Assembly: GCA_905250885.1 (NCBI GenBank)
Contig: CAJNOQ010003487.1
Location: 1 to 20,128 of the forward strand
Length of the DNA: 20,128 nt
Reading direction: 5' to 3'
DNA from: Didymodactylos carnosus
Taxonomy: Eukaryota > Rotifera > Eurotatoria > Philodinida > Philodinidae
The notes below the pieces were generated by a model, which searched no databases, was not told where the DNA came from, and worked only from the letters and a program-made list of their open reading frames with translations. The position numbers and the translations under genes were made by a program. Below are positions 10,002-18,648 of this stretch, one piece after another; positions within the stretch are counted from its first letter, which is position 1, and each line of letters starts with the position of its first letter.

Positions 10002-10040
10002 ATATTCTGACGATGAGTGGAGAACGAAACGTCTCAATAT
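10002..10040 (+). ncRNA. Hammerhead ribozyme-like motif, 3' of the PLE remnant
   Basis: The core has CTGACGA (10007-10013) and GAAACGTC (10026-10033), matching the hammerhead consensus CUGANGA and GAAA with a GUC cleavage triplet. Stem I forms between ATATT (10002-10006) and AATAT (10036-10040). Stem II (10014-10025) pairs poorly, so the present copy is probably weak or inactive. Hammerheads are known from the terminal repeats of Penelope-like elements, and this one lies a few hundred bases after the endonuclease. Confidence 0.65.
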
Positions 10041-10272
10041 AGCTGCTTACTTTAAAAATGATAAAAAAGGTGGAGTTAATCTTTTTATTCCTAATTAAAT
10101 TATTCACCTTAAAAACACATTTCTCAAAGAGAAAAGAGCTCAGTCGTGCGTAACACGTAATGAACATGACAGCAGTTGTTTCTAGTATATTTTGAACGAA
10201 GAAACGTTTATTCTATTTCCTTATGCGTCTTTGTCTAAAATTGGCGTTATTACGTTTCTTACGTAAGAAGCT

Positions 10273-10316
10273 CATTATTACGTTTAGTCGAAAGCATTAT
10301 TACGTTTAGTCGAAAG
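10273..10316 (+). repeat. 22-bp tandem duplication
   Basis: The 22 bases at 10273-10294 are repeated exactly at 10295-10316; the unit includes TTACGTTTAGTCGAAAG. A partial similar TTATTACGTTTC lies just upstream. Confidence 0.95.
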
Positions 10317-10691
10317 CAGCTATATCACATATTTGCCTTATTCACGATACTTTCGTCTATACTCACTCATAAATCAGTGATAATACAGTTTAGTTTGTCT
10401 TTTCCGAATGAGAACAAACGGAACTACATAATGGGAATAGTCAATTCTTCAGACATAGTAATGGAATGAAAATGTAAAATGTGTGTGTGTGTTTTGGTCG
10501 CATAACTAACGATTGACATTTTCCGTAATATACATCAGTTATGAAATATTGACGACAAAAAAGAACAAGCTTATTTGAACTGTTTCATATTTTTATCTTC
10601 ATCGAATTTAAAGAATATAATTTAGCTACGATGATTTTTCTGTGGTCAAAACTAACCATATTCTCAATCCTAAAAAGGTGAGTTATAAGAA

Positions 10692-10757
10692 TTGTTGGTG
10701 TGCTTGTTCGGGTTTCCATTAACCAGAATTTATCAATAAAGTCAAGCTACTTCAAAT
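10692..10757 (+). repeat. Dispersed repeat related to sequence at 14891-14966
   Basis: Blocks such as TTGTTCGGGTTTCC and CCAGAA here correspond to TTGTCCGGGCTTCC and CCAGAA at 14905-14940, followed in both by a CTACTT block. A third, weaker relative lies at 14658-14692. The family is unidentified. Confidence 0.5.
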
Positions 10758-11871
10758 AGGGCTAATTATGATGCTGAATAAAGAAATCAATTAATTTCAT
10801 CACCAAACATATCTAATCATTAATATTACAGTAAGACAGATTTTTCCACCCATCATTCTCAATCAATCAGATTTTTTTATTCAATTACTTTTTCTTAGAT
10901 AGGATTTTGTTCGTTGAAAATTTTAAAGTTGATCTTCGGCTTTCGGAATCGAGTCTAGCAAGATTAAGCGGACCGAGGCGTTAATTGTGTTATTCAATTG
11001 AATTTTCATACGTAGATTAGTGACGTAGTCACGTGAGGACTCAGGTTAGAGTCCTACGGCAACGACTTTAATCCGTTCCCATAAGATTTTCTGGAAATTC
11101 TCGTTGAATCCTCGTAGAAAATAGAACGAAAACTGGACGGAGAAAATCGCTTCTGCAGAATTCTAATGCGAATATCAGCAGATGAATTACAATAACAATC
11201 ACAAATGAAAACAGAATTTGAAAGATGGATTGAATATCAAACGAAAGCTTTCGGCATAATCTCCGTGGGTTCAAAATGTGCATCGCACTCGAGCCACCAG
11301 AATGATATAACAATTAGTTTATTCATAGTATTCGACAAATTGTACGCGTAGTTGGGATTCGTCCTGTTCTCACTTTCCTACGCCTAAAATCGTCAGTGTC
11401 TGTAAAAATGTGCCTATGTGAGGTATCTGTGGCGAGAGGGGTCTCCATAAGGTCTGTAATGGGACCTCTAAATTATTTGATTGCTTGATATTAGTTTGTC
11501 TTTCCAACATATACGTATAGCAACTATTGGATTTCCTATATCAGAAGTATAAGCCTTTCGAAGTACAGTGACGAAAACCAGTTTTGCAAAAACTTGTAGA
11601 AATGAAAATCTTTGAGTTGATTTAGCATTCGTATTCTCCCCTCACTCCAAAAATCGACTTGCATCATACTAGAAGATATTAATAGAGGAATAATTCTTTA
11701 AATCTGCTAAGTAATTTAAAGAATTACTTGTTTGGCAGGAACATATTTCGTTCATTATTGCCATTTATAGATATGTCTTTTAATCGCGTGCCAATTCTTT
11801 TACGCAAAGAATTCGAAAATTTTACGTACTATGTTATATGGTTTATCTACATACAAATGAGATTTATTCAG

Positions 11872-12105
11872 GTACATCCAGATATTGAACAGGCTCGTGG
11901 CTACATGGAACGGTATCGCAAGGACGGCTTTAGTCCCAATGAACTTAAAGTCTATTGAAATGAAGAACAGCTTGAAATTCTTTGTCCAAGAGAAAATGAA
12001 GTAGCATCAACCGTGCCGCCACACGATCCTTCGGATGCTGATGTTGTTGAAGAACTTCGTAAATTTTCTGTTTCGAAACGGAATCATTCTGGAACGATCA
12101 CCTAG
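11872..12105 (+). pseudogene. Degraded coding segment with one in-frame TGA, family not recognised
   Basis: An acceptor-like TTTATTCAG ends at 11871. From there the frame reads VHPDIEQARGYMERYRKDG, then FSPNELKVY, TGA (11956-11958), and continues in the same frame with NEEQLEILCPRENEVASTVP and PHDPSDADVVEELRKF, ending at TAG (12103-12105). The residue mix and the stretch without stops on both sides of the TGA look like real protein. One base change, for example TGG to TGA, would explain the break. An AATAAA lies at 12173-12178. I do not recognise the domain. It may be a 3' exon of a pseudogene, possibly related to the PARG-like exon about 3 kb downstream, but nothing links them directly. Confidence 0.5.
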
Positions 12106-12291
12106 GAAACATTCACAAATACTATCATTCTCAACCTAGATTACTCTGCTTTTATCACGATTCCAAGTAGAAAATAAATTAATTGTTCCGTGTAAAAGTA
12201 ACATATCTAGATTGAAAAGACAAAATTTTGCTCAACAACGAAGATATTAGAGTCTGTGATGATGGAAATATGTTGGCTGTATATCGGATTT

Positions 12292-12924
12292 CCTACAAGT
12301 CCCAGGACTGGCGCCCTGGACTATTGGTAGCCTTAAAGACGGATGAAATATGAGTAATCGACCATGTTGAGTCTCGTGGCAATATTTTGTTTTTCGAAAA
12401 AATTTTAAAAATCTACAGAAAAGCCAGTTTTATGAAAATTAGAGTTTTTCAGGCTGTTTTCGTCTAATATTAAAAAATTCACTGTTCTCTCAAAAAACAT
12501 CAGAACAAGCTCAAAATCTCAGGATATGATTAATATTGTTCGCTAAACGTAGGTATAAGATCGAAAAAATCGAAAAACATATTTTATTAATAGATTTCCA
12601 GAAATCCTTTTGGAAAACTTTAGGGTTTTGTAAAATTTCGTTCAAGATCTCCTATAAATAAGATATAACATAGCTTAAATACTCTACATTCTGAAGTTTT
12701 GAACTCGTTGTGATGTTTTTTGAGTGAAAATTAGTGAATTTTTTAATATTAGGTGAAAGCAGCCTGAAAACGCAAATTTACGTAAAACTCGCTTTTCGGC
12801 AGATATTTAGAACTTTTTCTAAAAACAAATATTGCCACGAGGCTTAGCACGATCGAATGCCTATAGTCCATCCGTTTTCAAGGCTACCAATAGTCATCGA
12901 GTGCCAGTCCTAGAACTCCTAAGG
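12292..12924. mobile_element. 633-bp fold-back element with arms of about 235 bp
   Basis: The left arm (12292 to about 12530) and the right arm (about 12688-12924) are imperfect reverse complements, with long shared blocks such as GGACTATTGGTAGCCTT-like, CTCGTGGCAATATT and ATATTAAAAAATTCACT. The loop of about 155 bases shows no gene. No target duplication was found, so the class is open. The block around CGTGGCAATA also occurs near 17930, which suggests a dispersed family. Confidence 0.75.
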
Positions 12925-12943
12925 CCATAGTTTTTTGGAAAAT

Positions 12944-13382
12944 CTCCAACACAATGCAGACTCACTGGCACTAATTGGCGCTAAGGTCAATATAGTAATA
13001 ACTATGGTAGAACACACATAGAGGAATATTTGGCAGAAGGTTGAGCTCGAATGGACTTTAGCTGTTTGTAACGTTTACAAAATGCGAAATGGTGAATTTC
13101 CCGAAAAATTTTTAGCAGAGAAAATTTAAAAAAGTTTTCTGGAAAAATCAATGTTATATATGGTTTGATGCAGCTCGACGAGCTAATTCTGAATATCATG
13201 TTGGTTTTGCGCTTAAATGTTATATTAGTGATGAAAAAAGGCATTTAGTGTCAAAAACCATTCTCCAGCACAATCTAGAATCACTGACACTAATTGGCGC
13301 TATGGCCAATGGTAGAGCACAGATAAAGGAATATTCGACGAAAGGTTGAGCTGGATTTGACTTTAGCTGGTTGTAGCGTACA
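12944..13382 (+). repeat. Direct repeat pair of about 120-130 bp, period about 315 bp
   Basis: Copy 1 (12944-13075) and copy 2 (13263-13382) share CACTAATTGGCGCTA, AAGGTTGAGCT and GACTTTAGCTG blocks. Copy 1 carries an extra AT-rich insert of about 14 bases. The repeat begins directly beyond the right end of the 633-bp fold-back. Confidence 0.75.
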
Positions 13383-14152
13383 GAATGATGCATTTTTGAT
13401 AGTCAGTTTTAGCCTAGTAGATTTTTTTTTGCTGTAGCAATTCGAGGTCAGTCGAATGATCTTTTCGTTAAAATAGAGTTCATAGATAAATAATTCTTTT
13501 CAGATAATTTTTCAAATTGAACTATTCCAGTAAGTTGTCAAAAAATTAACTTTATTTGAGGATAACGATTTTTGAACAAATTTGTTAGTATGTGTTTTTC
13601 CAACCTTCAACTTAATTTCTGAAAATGCTATTTCAGGACAAGATAGATCAAAGATAGAAGTAATTATTCCAATGTTTAAACTTTGGAAAATAACACTTTT
13701 ATTTTATGTCCGCCTGGTTGCCCGCTGGGTGGTTGTAGCGAATTCAGCGATTATGTTTCGGCAAGTTTCACTTCTATGCAGATGCATTAGGAAAAACATT
13801 TAAATTAGTTAATTTTAGATTTCTCCTAATGTTCATCAGTTCTTTCAATTAACAACTTTTCAACACAGAAATAATTTGTCGTTTATTTCTGTAAGTTCAA
13901 AATCCGGATCATACCTTTGAGAGAGCAAGTTCAACTTTTTTAATTGTAAATCTCAAATGTTTAACACCCTGTACTCGAGCGCGGTGCAGACAGACGGGGT
14001 GGTGTGGAAGTGCTTCTTCCTGCCTTTCGAATTTTCCTCGATTTCGAGGACCAACTTCAGTCATCTTCAATTTCGGGAAAACCTTTGTCTCATCTTTCTT
14101 CGATTTTGAAGATTTTTCCGTTTCAACAGTCTCCATCCAAGCGTCAAAAAAA
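13383..14152. other. Non-coding stretch
   Basis: A minus-strand open frame of 87 codons (13909-14172) is rich in K, E and R and lies in slightly GC-richer DNA near 13970-14010, but shows no motif or splice context that would let me call it a gene. Confidence 0.4.
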
Positions 14153-14403
14153 TCTAGTATCGCTCGATTCATCTAGATTACTAGATCCTTGCAACTACTG
14201 TGCAGCGACAGTGGAAATCTAGTTATTGGGCGATTGCTAGATTTTTTCTAGTTGCAACTATCGATTTATCGCCTAATAATAGATCCATTTAACTATTGCT
14301 AGATGTACACGCAGACGCATCTAGTTAAAAGTCTCTTTTCCGACTAGTATCTAGATGGCAACTAGTCGTGTATCGCCCAGTTATAGACGAAATGTATCTA
14401 GAT
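14153..14403. repeat. Cluster of twelve CTAG sites
   Basis: About 250 bases contain twelve CTAG tetramers, mostly as (A/T)TCTAG or CTAGA/CTAGT with similar contexts such as TTGCTAGAT and CATCTAG. Two short blocks, TTGGGCGATTGCTAG and TCGCCCAGTTATAG, are partly reverse-complementary. It looks like a degenerate short-unit or sub-terminal repeat array; no known family was recognised. Confidence 0.7.
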
Positions 14404-14706
14404 TTTTCCCATAGGTGATGTTTGCTTGAGCACTCTCACAGATTTCGGCAAACTTTGCCTAGCTATGATTTTTTGTAACACCCCATCTCGCTTTAACCTC
14501 TTCATACTGCCCCTTAGTGTACCATACGAAATTGCTCGACTTCTGAAAACATAGAATCGTGTAATCAGCCAATTGACCACAATGATAATTGAAATAATTA
14601 CTTCAAGAGAAACATTTATTCTAAAGTGTGAAAAGATGAGCCATGGAAACCTGAACTGCTAATATGTTCCAGGTTTCTTTTTAATTAACCGGTGAATACA
14701 TTTCGA

Positions 14707-14892
14707 AATGAATAGTAGTATAATAAACACCGAATGCATAACTATGTATTACGAGACGTTTCGTACAATATCTTAGTACATCCTGAGGATACATGACTGA
14801 TAGATACATGACTGAGGATGTACTAAGATATTGTACGAAACGTCTCGTAATACATAGTTATGCATTCGGTGTTTATTATACTACTATTCATT
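14707..14892. repeat. Perfect 78-bp inverted repeat with a 30-base loop
   Basis: The arms 14707-14784 and 14815-14892 are exact reverse complements over all 78 bases. The loop contains two copies of GATACATGACTGA (14788-14800 and 14803-14815). Exact arms in otherwise diverged repeat DNA point to a recent origin or to gene conversion. The right arm includes most of a hammerhead ribozyme, so this is probably a head-to-head pair of PLE or retrozyme terminal-repeat fragments. Confidence 0.9.
14808..14848 (+). ncRNA. Hammerhead ribozyme with complete conserved core
   Basis: CTGAGGA (14812-14818) and GAAAC (14837-14841) plus the GTC cleavage triplet (14842-14844) supply every invariant hammerhead nucleotide, with G at the free N7 position. 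Stem II is GTAC (14820-14823) paired with GTAC (14833-14836) around a 9-base loop. Stem I is ATGA (14808-14811) with TCGT (14845-14848), including one G-U pair. Stem III is minimal (two pairs), as in the short hammerheads of Penelope-like elements, which may act as dimers. Cleavage is expected after 14844. The left arm of the palindrome, read on the minus strand, has CTCAGGA instead, so that copy lacks the essential G5. Confidence 0.75.
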
Positions 14893-14966
14893 GCTAATAT
14901 GTTTGTCCGGGCTTCCGTATTGGCCAGAACTAATCACACAATCAAAAATTGACCTACTTGCAATGA

Positions 14967-15214
14967 AGAAACTTTTTCTCCTCGGTAAAAATCGAAATAA
15001 ATTGATTTTCCGATTAATTAGACGACTTCATTGATTATTACGGACAGTCAGTTTTTTTCACAGTATATTTTATATAGACGTTTTTTAGTCAATTATTGGC
15101 TCTCAAGATTGAATTTTAGCGAGGCATAATTTTAAGTGCTGAACTTGTTAAAATATGTAATGATTGATCGATGCAATTGATGATTAAAGTAAAAACATGT
15201 TGTTTCTATTACAG
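14967..15214. other. AT-rich non-coding stretch, probably intronic
   Basis: No motif other than the acceptor TTTCTATTACAG at its end (15203-15214), which opens the PARG-like exon. Confidence 0.4.
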
Positions 15215-15496
15215 TGGAGAAAAGATACTAAAGCTAAATTTCGTGCATTTATGGCTGCAGCTGTTGCAAATACAAATGGCGATGGTTCGAATACATATCT
15301 TTTACTTGGACCCATTGGTACGGGTGCCTTTAGAAATGATGCATCGGGAATTGGATATGCCTTCCGTAAAGCACTCCAATCACCAATGATGGGTTAGACA
15401 GGATCAATTCGTAAGGCTTTCGGCAATATTTGGTTTGTTTCTACTGAGGACTGGAAGAACGAGTTGTTCCAAGCAATTCTATCTGATCTAGATTAA
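15215..15496 (+). pseudogene. C-terminal exon of a microbial-type PARG-like (macrodomain-related) protein, one in-frame TAG
   Basis: After the acceptor TTTCTATTACAG the frame reads WRKDTKAKFRAFMAAAVAN, then LLLGPIGTGAFRND and IGYAFRKALQSP, a TAG at 15395-15397, then in the same frame TGSIRKAFGNIWFVSTEDWK to a natural TAA at 15494-15496. LGxxGxGAFxN followed by an amphipathic helix and a hydrophobic strand is the signature of the C-terminal half of the microbial poly(ADP-ribose) glycohydrolase-like fold, which binds and hydrolyses ADP-ribose polymers. The catalytic loop lies in an upstream part that is not visible here. Only 93 sense codons remain. An AATAAA follows at 15564-15569. The single stop suggests a young pseudogene, though readthrough or a sequencing error is possible. 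Confidence 0.7.
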
Positions 15497-15563
15497 TCTG
15501 ATATCTGAAACTCTTTGATCTATTTTTTTCTGAAAATTTTTTGTCTTCTATTAAAACATGACA

Positions 15564-15569
15564 AATAAA
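15564..15569 (+). terminator. Candidate polyadenylation signal after the PARG-like exon
   Basis: AATAAA, 68 bases after the TAA, is placed as expected for the 3' end of this gene or pseudogene. Confidence 0.4.
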
Positions 15570-16661
15570 ACCAAGAAAGCAACCGTAGAATATATCGACA
15601 GTTTACTACTAAAAACAAATCACAATCACTCCTTTGTATTGGTTTTCAAATATATGTTCACAAGCAACAATCAACGGAAATCATGCAAAATAGAAACAAA
15701 AGAAAGTCTTACAAATCGATTAGCGAAATCAAATTTATGTCAGCCTACATTTCTGCTTAGGGTATTCAACAATGCGAATTTTCCTTGAGAGCGTTGATCG
15801 AATTGCTAATTTCGTAGAACGCCTAGTGTGGCGGATTTTAAGCGTTACGTTTGCTCGATTTGTGTTTATGCGTAACCGCTTGACTGATCTCTAATCTGAT
15901 CCTTCTCTTTATGTCTCTTTCTATTCTTGTTTATGACCGACTCCTCTCAAAGCTGGGCAGCTCCGACTACAATAGATGCTCCTCTCTTAATGCTATATGA
16001 TTGACTTTTCAAATAACAAAAAAGGAACAAAATGATGTCATAGATCCAATCGAATGAATGGAAATGAAAAACGAAATGCATTTAATATCGAAGCTGACGA
16101 TTGCACTTCAGAAATGTCAATTTTTCTAGTGTTACTTTTTTGAGACAGTCGCTGTCTAACAGCATCGCTGAACTGCTGCGCGAAAATATGCGTTCCACAA
16201 GTGCTAATACTGCAGATACACATAAAAATCGACGAGCAAGTGATCTCGCATAATTATCGATACGTTTGGGTGCGTTTTTTCTTGATAAATGCTTTGTCAC
16301 CAATGTAAGACGATAGAGAATCTTTCATTTCAGACTATTAGTAATGTAATTCATACAATCGCTTCAATATACTCTAAAATGATTTTCATCCAATTATGAA
16401 GAATCAACTAAAGGCTAAGAAGTCCAATGAAGTGCCGCCACATTTCTCAGAAGTTGGCGCCTGAATGAAAGAAGTTTCAAGTTGGATACTACTTGCTGGC
16501 CTCGGATTCATCCTCCTTTTCCTCTTTTTTGTCCTCATTTCAAGTCGGTTTTCCTCTTTTTCTAAGAATTTTAGAGAAAAGCAGATTAATACAAGTTACC
16601 CCGAAAGAACATACTTGAAAAGTAGAAGAACAAAATTTCTACGCTTATAGCAGGCACTTAG
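15570..16661. other. Non-coding stretch, nothing assigned
   Basis: The short frames at 15558-15788, 16038-16303 and 16465-16650 show no motif. The last has a hydrophobic run (LLAGLGFILLFLFFVLI) but lies in a T-rich tract where such runs arise by chance. Confidence 0.4.
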
Positions 16662-16973
16662 TTTTGCGCGAACAACACTCACATAAACTGTAAAGACAGT
16701 AATAAGAAGTGCCTAGGAGAGATTAATCGTATGAAAACGACCGAATACAAAACACGGAAACGACAACACAAGAACGATATTCATAAAGATAAACTAACAT
16801 CACTCATTGCTCAACACTGCAATACCAACAATCATACAATGGACTTTAATAACGTTGAGATCTTAGCATTAGAATCAATCTGGAAGAGGCGAGTTATGAA
16901 AGATAATTTGTTAACAAATCAATCTTATGGAACAGCAATTAATGAAGTAAAATACAAATTCAAAGTATTTTAG
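16662..16973 (+). pseudogene. Second Penelope-like element fragment: GIY-YIG endonuclease C-terminus
   Basis: The frame is open from just after a TAG (16659-16661) to TAG 16971-16973 and reads INCKDSNKKCLGEINR, then YKTRKRQHKNDI, IAQHCNTNNHTMDFNNVEIL and ESIWKRRVMKDNLL. This is the order of the PLE-type GIY-YIG domain: a C-x-x-C-N-K start (here the second cysteine is serine), Y-x-G-x-T-x-R (here CLGEINR, so the tyrosine and threonine are lost), R-x-x-x-H helix, N-H-x-x-D/N-x-x-x-V-x-I-L, and a final E...W..R helix. The missing motif tyrosine implies a dead endonuclease. No reverse-transcriptase part was found upstream. The protein is unlike the PLE fragment at 9 kb in detail, so it comes from another PLE lineage. 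Confidence 0.8.
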
Positions 16974-16987
16974 CACTCTAAGAGTGC
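16973..16987. repeat. Palindrome around CACTCTAAGAGTG, copy 1
   Basis: GCACTCTAAGAGTGC is a perfect palindrome around a central base and begins at the last base of the endonuclease stop codon. A near-identical palindrome occurs at 17392-17406. Confidence 0.8.
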
Positions 16988-17113
16988 AGTTTTATCGACC
17001 GGAAAACCGAGTTCTAGGAATAAAAGAAACTTCTTTTGTGTTATTCTTTCGTTTACATTATTCGATGTATATATACATATACTAAATTTTCTTTTTGACA
17101 CTTTATAAAACGT

Positions 17114-17160
17114 TTATTGTCTGATGATGGTAGGAGCGACCTACCAAAATATCACAATAG
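17114..17160 (+). ncRNA. Hammerhead ribozyme-like motif, 3' of the second PLE fragment
   Basis: CTGATGA (17121-17127) is the canonical first core strand. Stem II is strong, GGTAGG (17129-17134) with CCTACC (17140-17145) around AGCGA. Stem I pairs ATTGT (17116-17120) with ACAAT (17154-17158) and extends by one A-U and one G-U pair. The second core strand reads AAAATATC instead of GAAACGTC: the C-G pair of stem III is replaced by U-A, which keeps pairing, but G12, needed for catalysis, is A. The fold is kept while self-cleavage is probably lost. Confidence 0.65.
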
Positions 17161-17686
17161 ATTATTCTATGATTTATAATCATGTTCGTGGCAGTTTTGC
17201 ACTTTCTCTATAAACTCTTAACAGTGGTAGCAGGTGTCGATGAGACTAAAAAACCCTCAAAAGGGTTTATGTCTAAAAATAGTCACTTACCACAGGATGG
17301 ATACAAAAGTCTTCAACTCGAAATTCTTAATTCGATGCTTACGGTTACGGGTCAAAATTCTGTAAAACGGCCATAATGAAGTGCCGAAGTGACACTCTAA
17401 GAGTGTGAGTCAGTTTTAGAGCGAATGTGGTATTAATTTATATTGTGTGCTTTTCTGACTGTTTTTCTTTTCTCTGCGATACGAACTTTGGACCTTGTTG
17501 TAAGAAGAATTAGATTTTGGTTAAAAACCAACAGTCGAATATACCTACTATCGGCACCAAAATTCAATGCACTCAATTGTTCTTCGAATAACTTCAGAAC
17601 GATGAAAGATAGGGACCTGCGATTTTCAACGATCGAAAGAAGACAGTTTAACCTATGTCTTTATAAGCAAAACCCTTTTCCGAAAC
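17161..17686. other. Non-coding stretch 3' of the second PLE fragment
   Basis: It contains a small hairpin AAACCC/GGGTTT near 17252-17268 and the second CACTCTAAGAGTG palindrome. The short frames 17182-17376 and 17443-17751 show no recognisable domain. Confidence 0.4.
17392..17406. repeat. Palindrome around CACTCTAAGAGTG, copy 2
   Basis: ACACTCTAAGAGTGT shares 13 central bases with the palindrome at 16973-16987. The two frame the 400-bp segment holding the second hammerhead motif. Confidence 0.8.
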
Positions 17687-17795
17687 TATTCAGAAGGAGA
17701 TCTTTGGAAAAGCACTTCGGATCTCGGGAAACTGAGATAGTAATCTATTAGTTTTTTTCCATAGATGGATAGTCCAAAGTGTCCTCTTCAAAATG
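17687..17795 (+). repeat. Dispersed repeat, copy B
   Basis: It is related to 3088-3195, the interior of the hAT-like element, over about 108 bases. The long inverted arms of that element are not evident around this copy. Confidence 0.65.
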
Positions 17796-17969
17796 CGAAC
17801 TAAGCAAACTCTTGAGTTTTCCCGGTTCAGGCGTGGCATCGGATTGGCTGAGAGTCCCAGGTACTTCTTTAGGTGTGGTAATTCCGAAAATAATGGAAAC
17901 GTAGATAATCAACCACGATGACTTTCGTGGCAATAATTGTTTTTCAGAAAACCTCCAACAACCTAATGA

Positions 17970-18285
17970 AAACCTATATTAGGTGGAATAACTCATTTTT
18001 GCCTATTTTCGAGTATATATATAATTAAAAAGTTAAAAAATTACCTGCTCAATACTATGCAGTTCAATAAAAGCTTTAAAAATCAACACAAAATATCTTC
18101 TTTTTTTAAACGCTTTTCTAGAAATCTTTCGAAGTACAAGAATGTTTTTTACTATTCTGAAGTAAAAAATCATCTTGAACAAGCAAAATAGAGTACATCT
18201 TGATATTCTGACATAATTTAGATTGATTTGACTGGATTATGAATTTTCTAATTATACTCGAAAATAGGCAGAAATAGCTCCTAAT
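17970..18285. repeat. Fold-back with short arms
   Basis: TGCCTATTTTCGAGTATA (18000-18017) has its reverse complement at 18253-18270. Weaker matching extends outward to a TATTAGG block and inward through AT-rich sequence. The preceding segment near 17925-17950 (CGTGGCAATAATTGTTTTTC) resembles the arm of the 633-bp fold-back at 12.3 kb. Confidence 0.55.
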
Positions 18286-18486
18286 AGAAACCGATATCCG
18301 TACCGTACGGTCCTGCATAACCGTTTCGTAGAATACGTTTCAACGTTTTTTCTCTGGTACAAAACCTAAATTATGCGCAAATATCGCTCTATCCGGGACA
18401 TCGAACCAGATTTCTCGATTTCAATTACGAATTTCTTCAAAATCTTATGCTGTTCGTTTTGTAAGCTACGGATTTTTTTTAGAGAG

Positions 18487-18628
18487 TACACGACCTTTCT
18501 TTGCAACGTTATAGAACTTATAAAGAAAGCCTAAATGTCCATTGTCAGCTCAAAGCTAGAGAAATAAGAAGAAATTAATTTAGGGCTTTTCTTATAAATT
18601 CGATAACTTTGCAAAGAAAGATCGTGTA
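18487..18628. repeat. Fold-back with arms of about 49 bp
   Basis: The arm 18487-18535 is the reverse complement of 18579-18628 at about 90% identity, with one indel; both contain CTTTCTTTGCAA or its complement. The loop is about 43 bases. It lies only about 20 bases from the piggyBac-like MITE. Confidence 0.75.
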
Positions 18629-18648
18629 GAGCTGGGAGATGTCTCATT

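Larger units (their letters stand above)
10041..11727. other. Non-coding stretch with minor repeats
   Basis: It contains a short GT run near 10481-10490, a tandem pair at 10273-10316, a repeat copy at 10692-10757 and a hairpin AGGACT/AGTCCT with an 8-base loop at 11036-11055. The latter resembles a tRNA T-arm but no cloverleaf could be built around it. No coding segment was recognised. Confidence 0.45.
14658..14930 (+). repeat. Related direct repeats flanking the hammerhead palindrome
   Basis: GCTAATATGTT starts both the segment 14658-14692 and the segment 14893-14930, followed by similar CCAGGTTTC and CCGGGCTTCC blocks. They lie just outside the two arms of the 78-bp inverted repeat; a third relative is at 10692. 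Confidence 0.5.

Noticed and set aside
11036..11055. AGGACT/AGTCCT hairpin with GGTTAGAGTCC resembling a tRNA B box
   Set aside because: The loop is eight bases and no acceptor, D or anticodon arms could be built around it.
13909..14172. Minus-strand 87-codon frame rich in K and E
   Set aside because: It overlaps the CTAG cluster, has no domain motif or splice signals, and its composition could arise from T-rich sequence on the other strand.
16465..16650. Possible small membrane protein
   Set aside because: The hydrophobic run is produced by a T-rich tract, and there is no supporting context.
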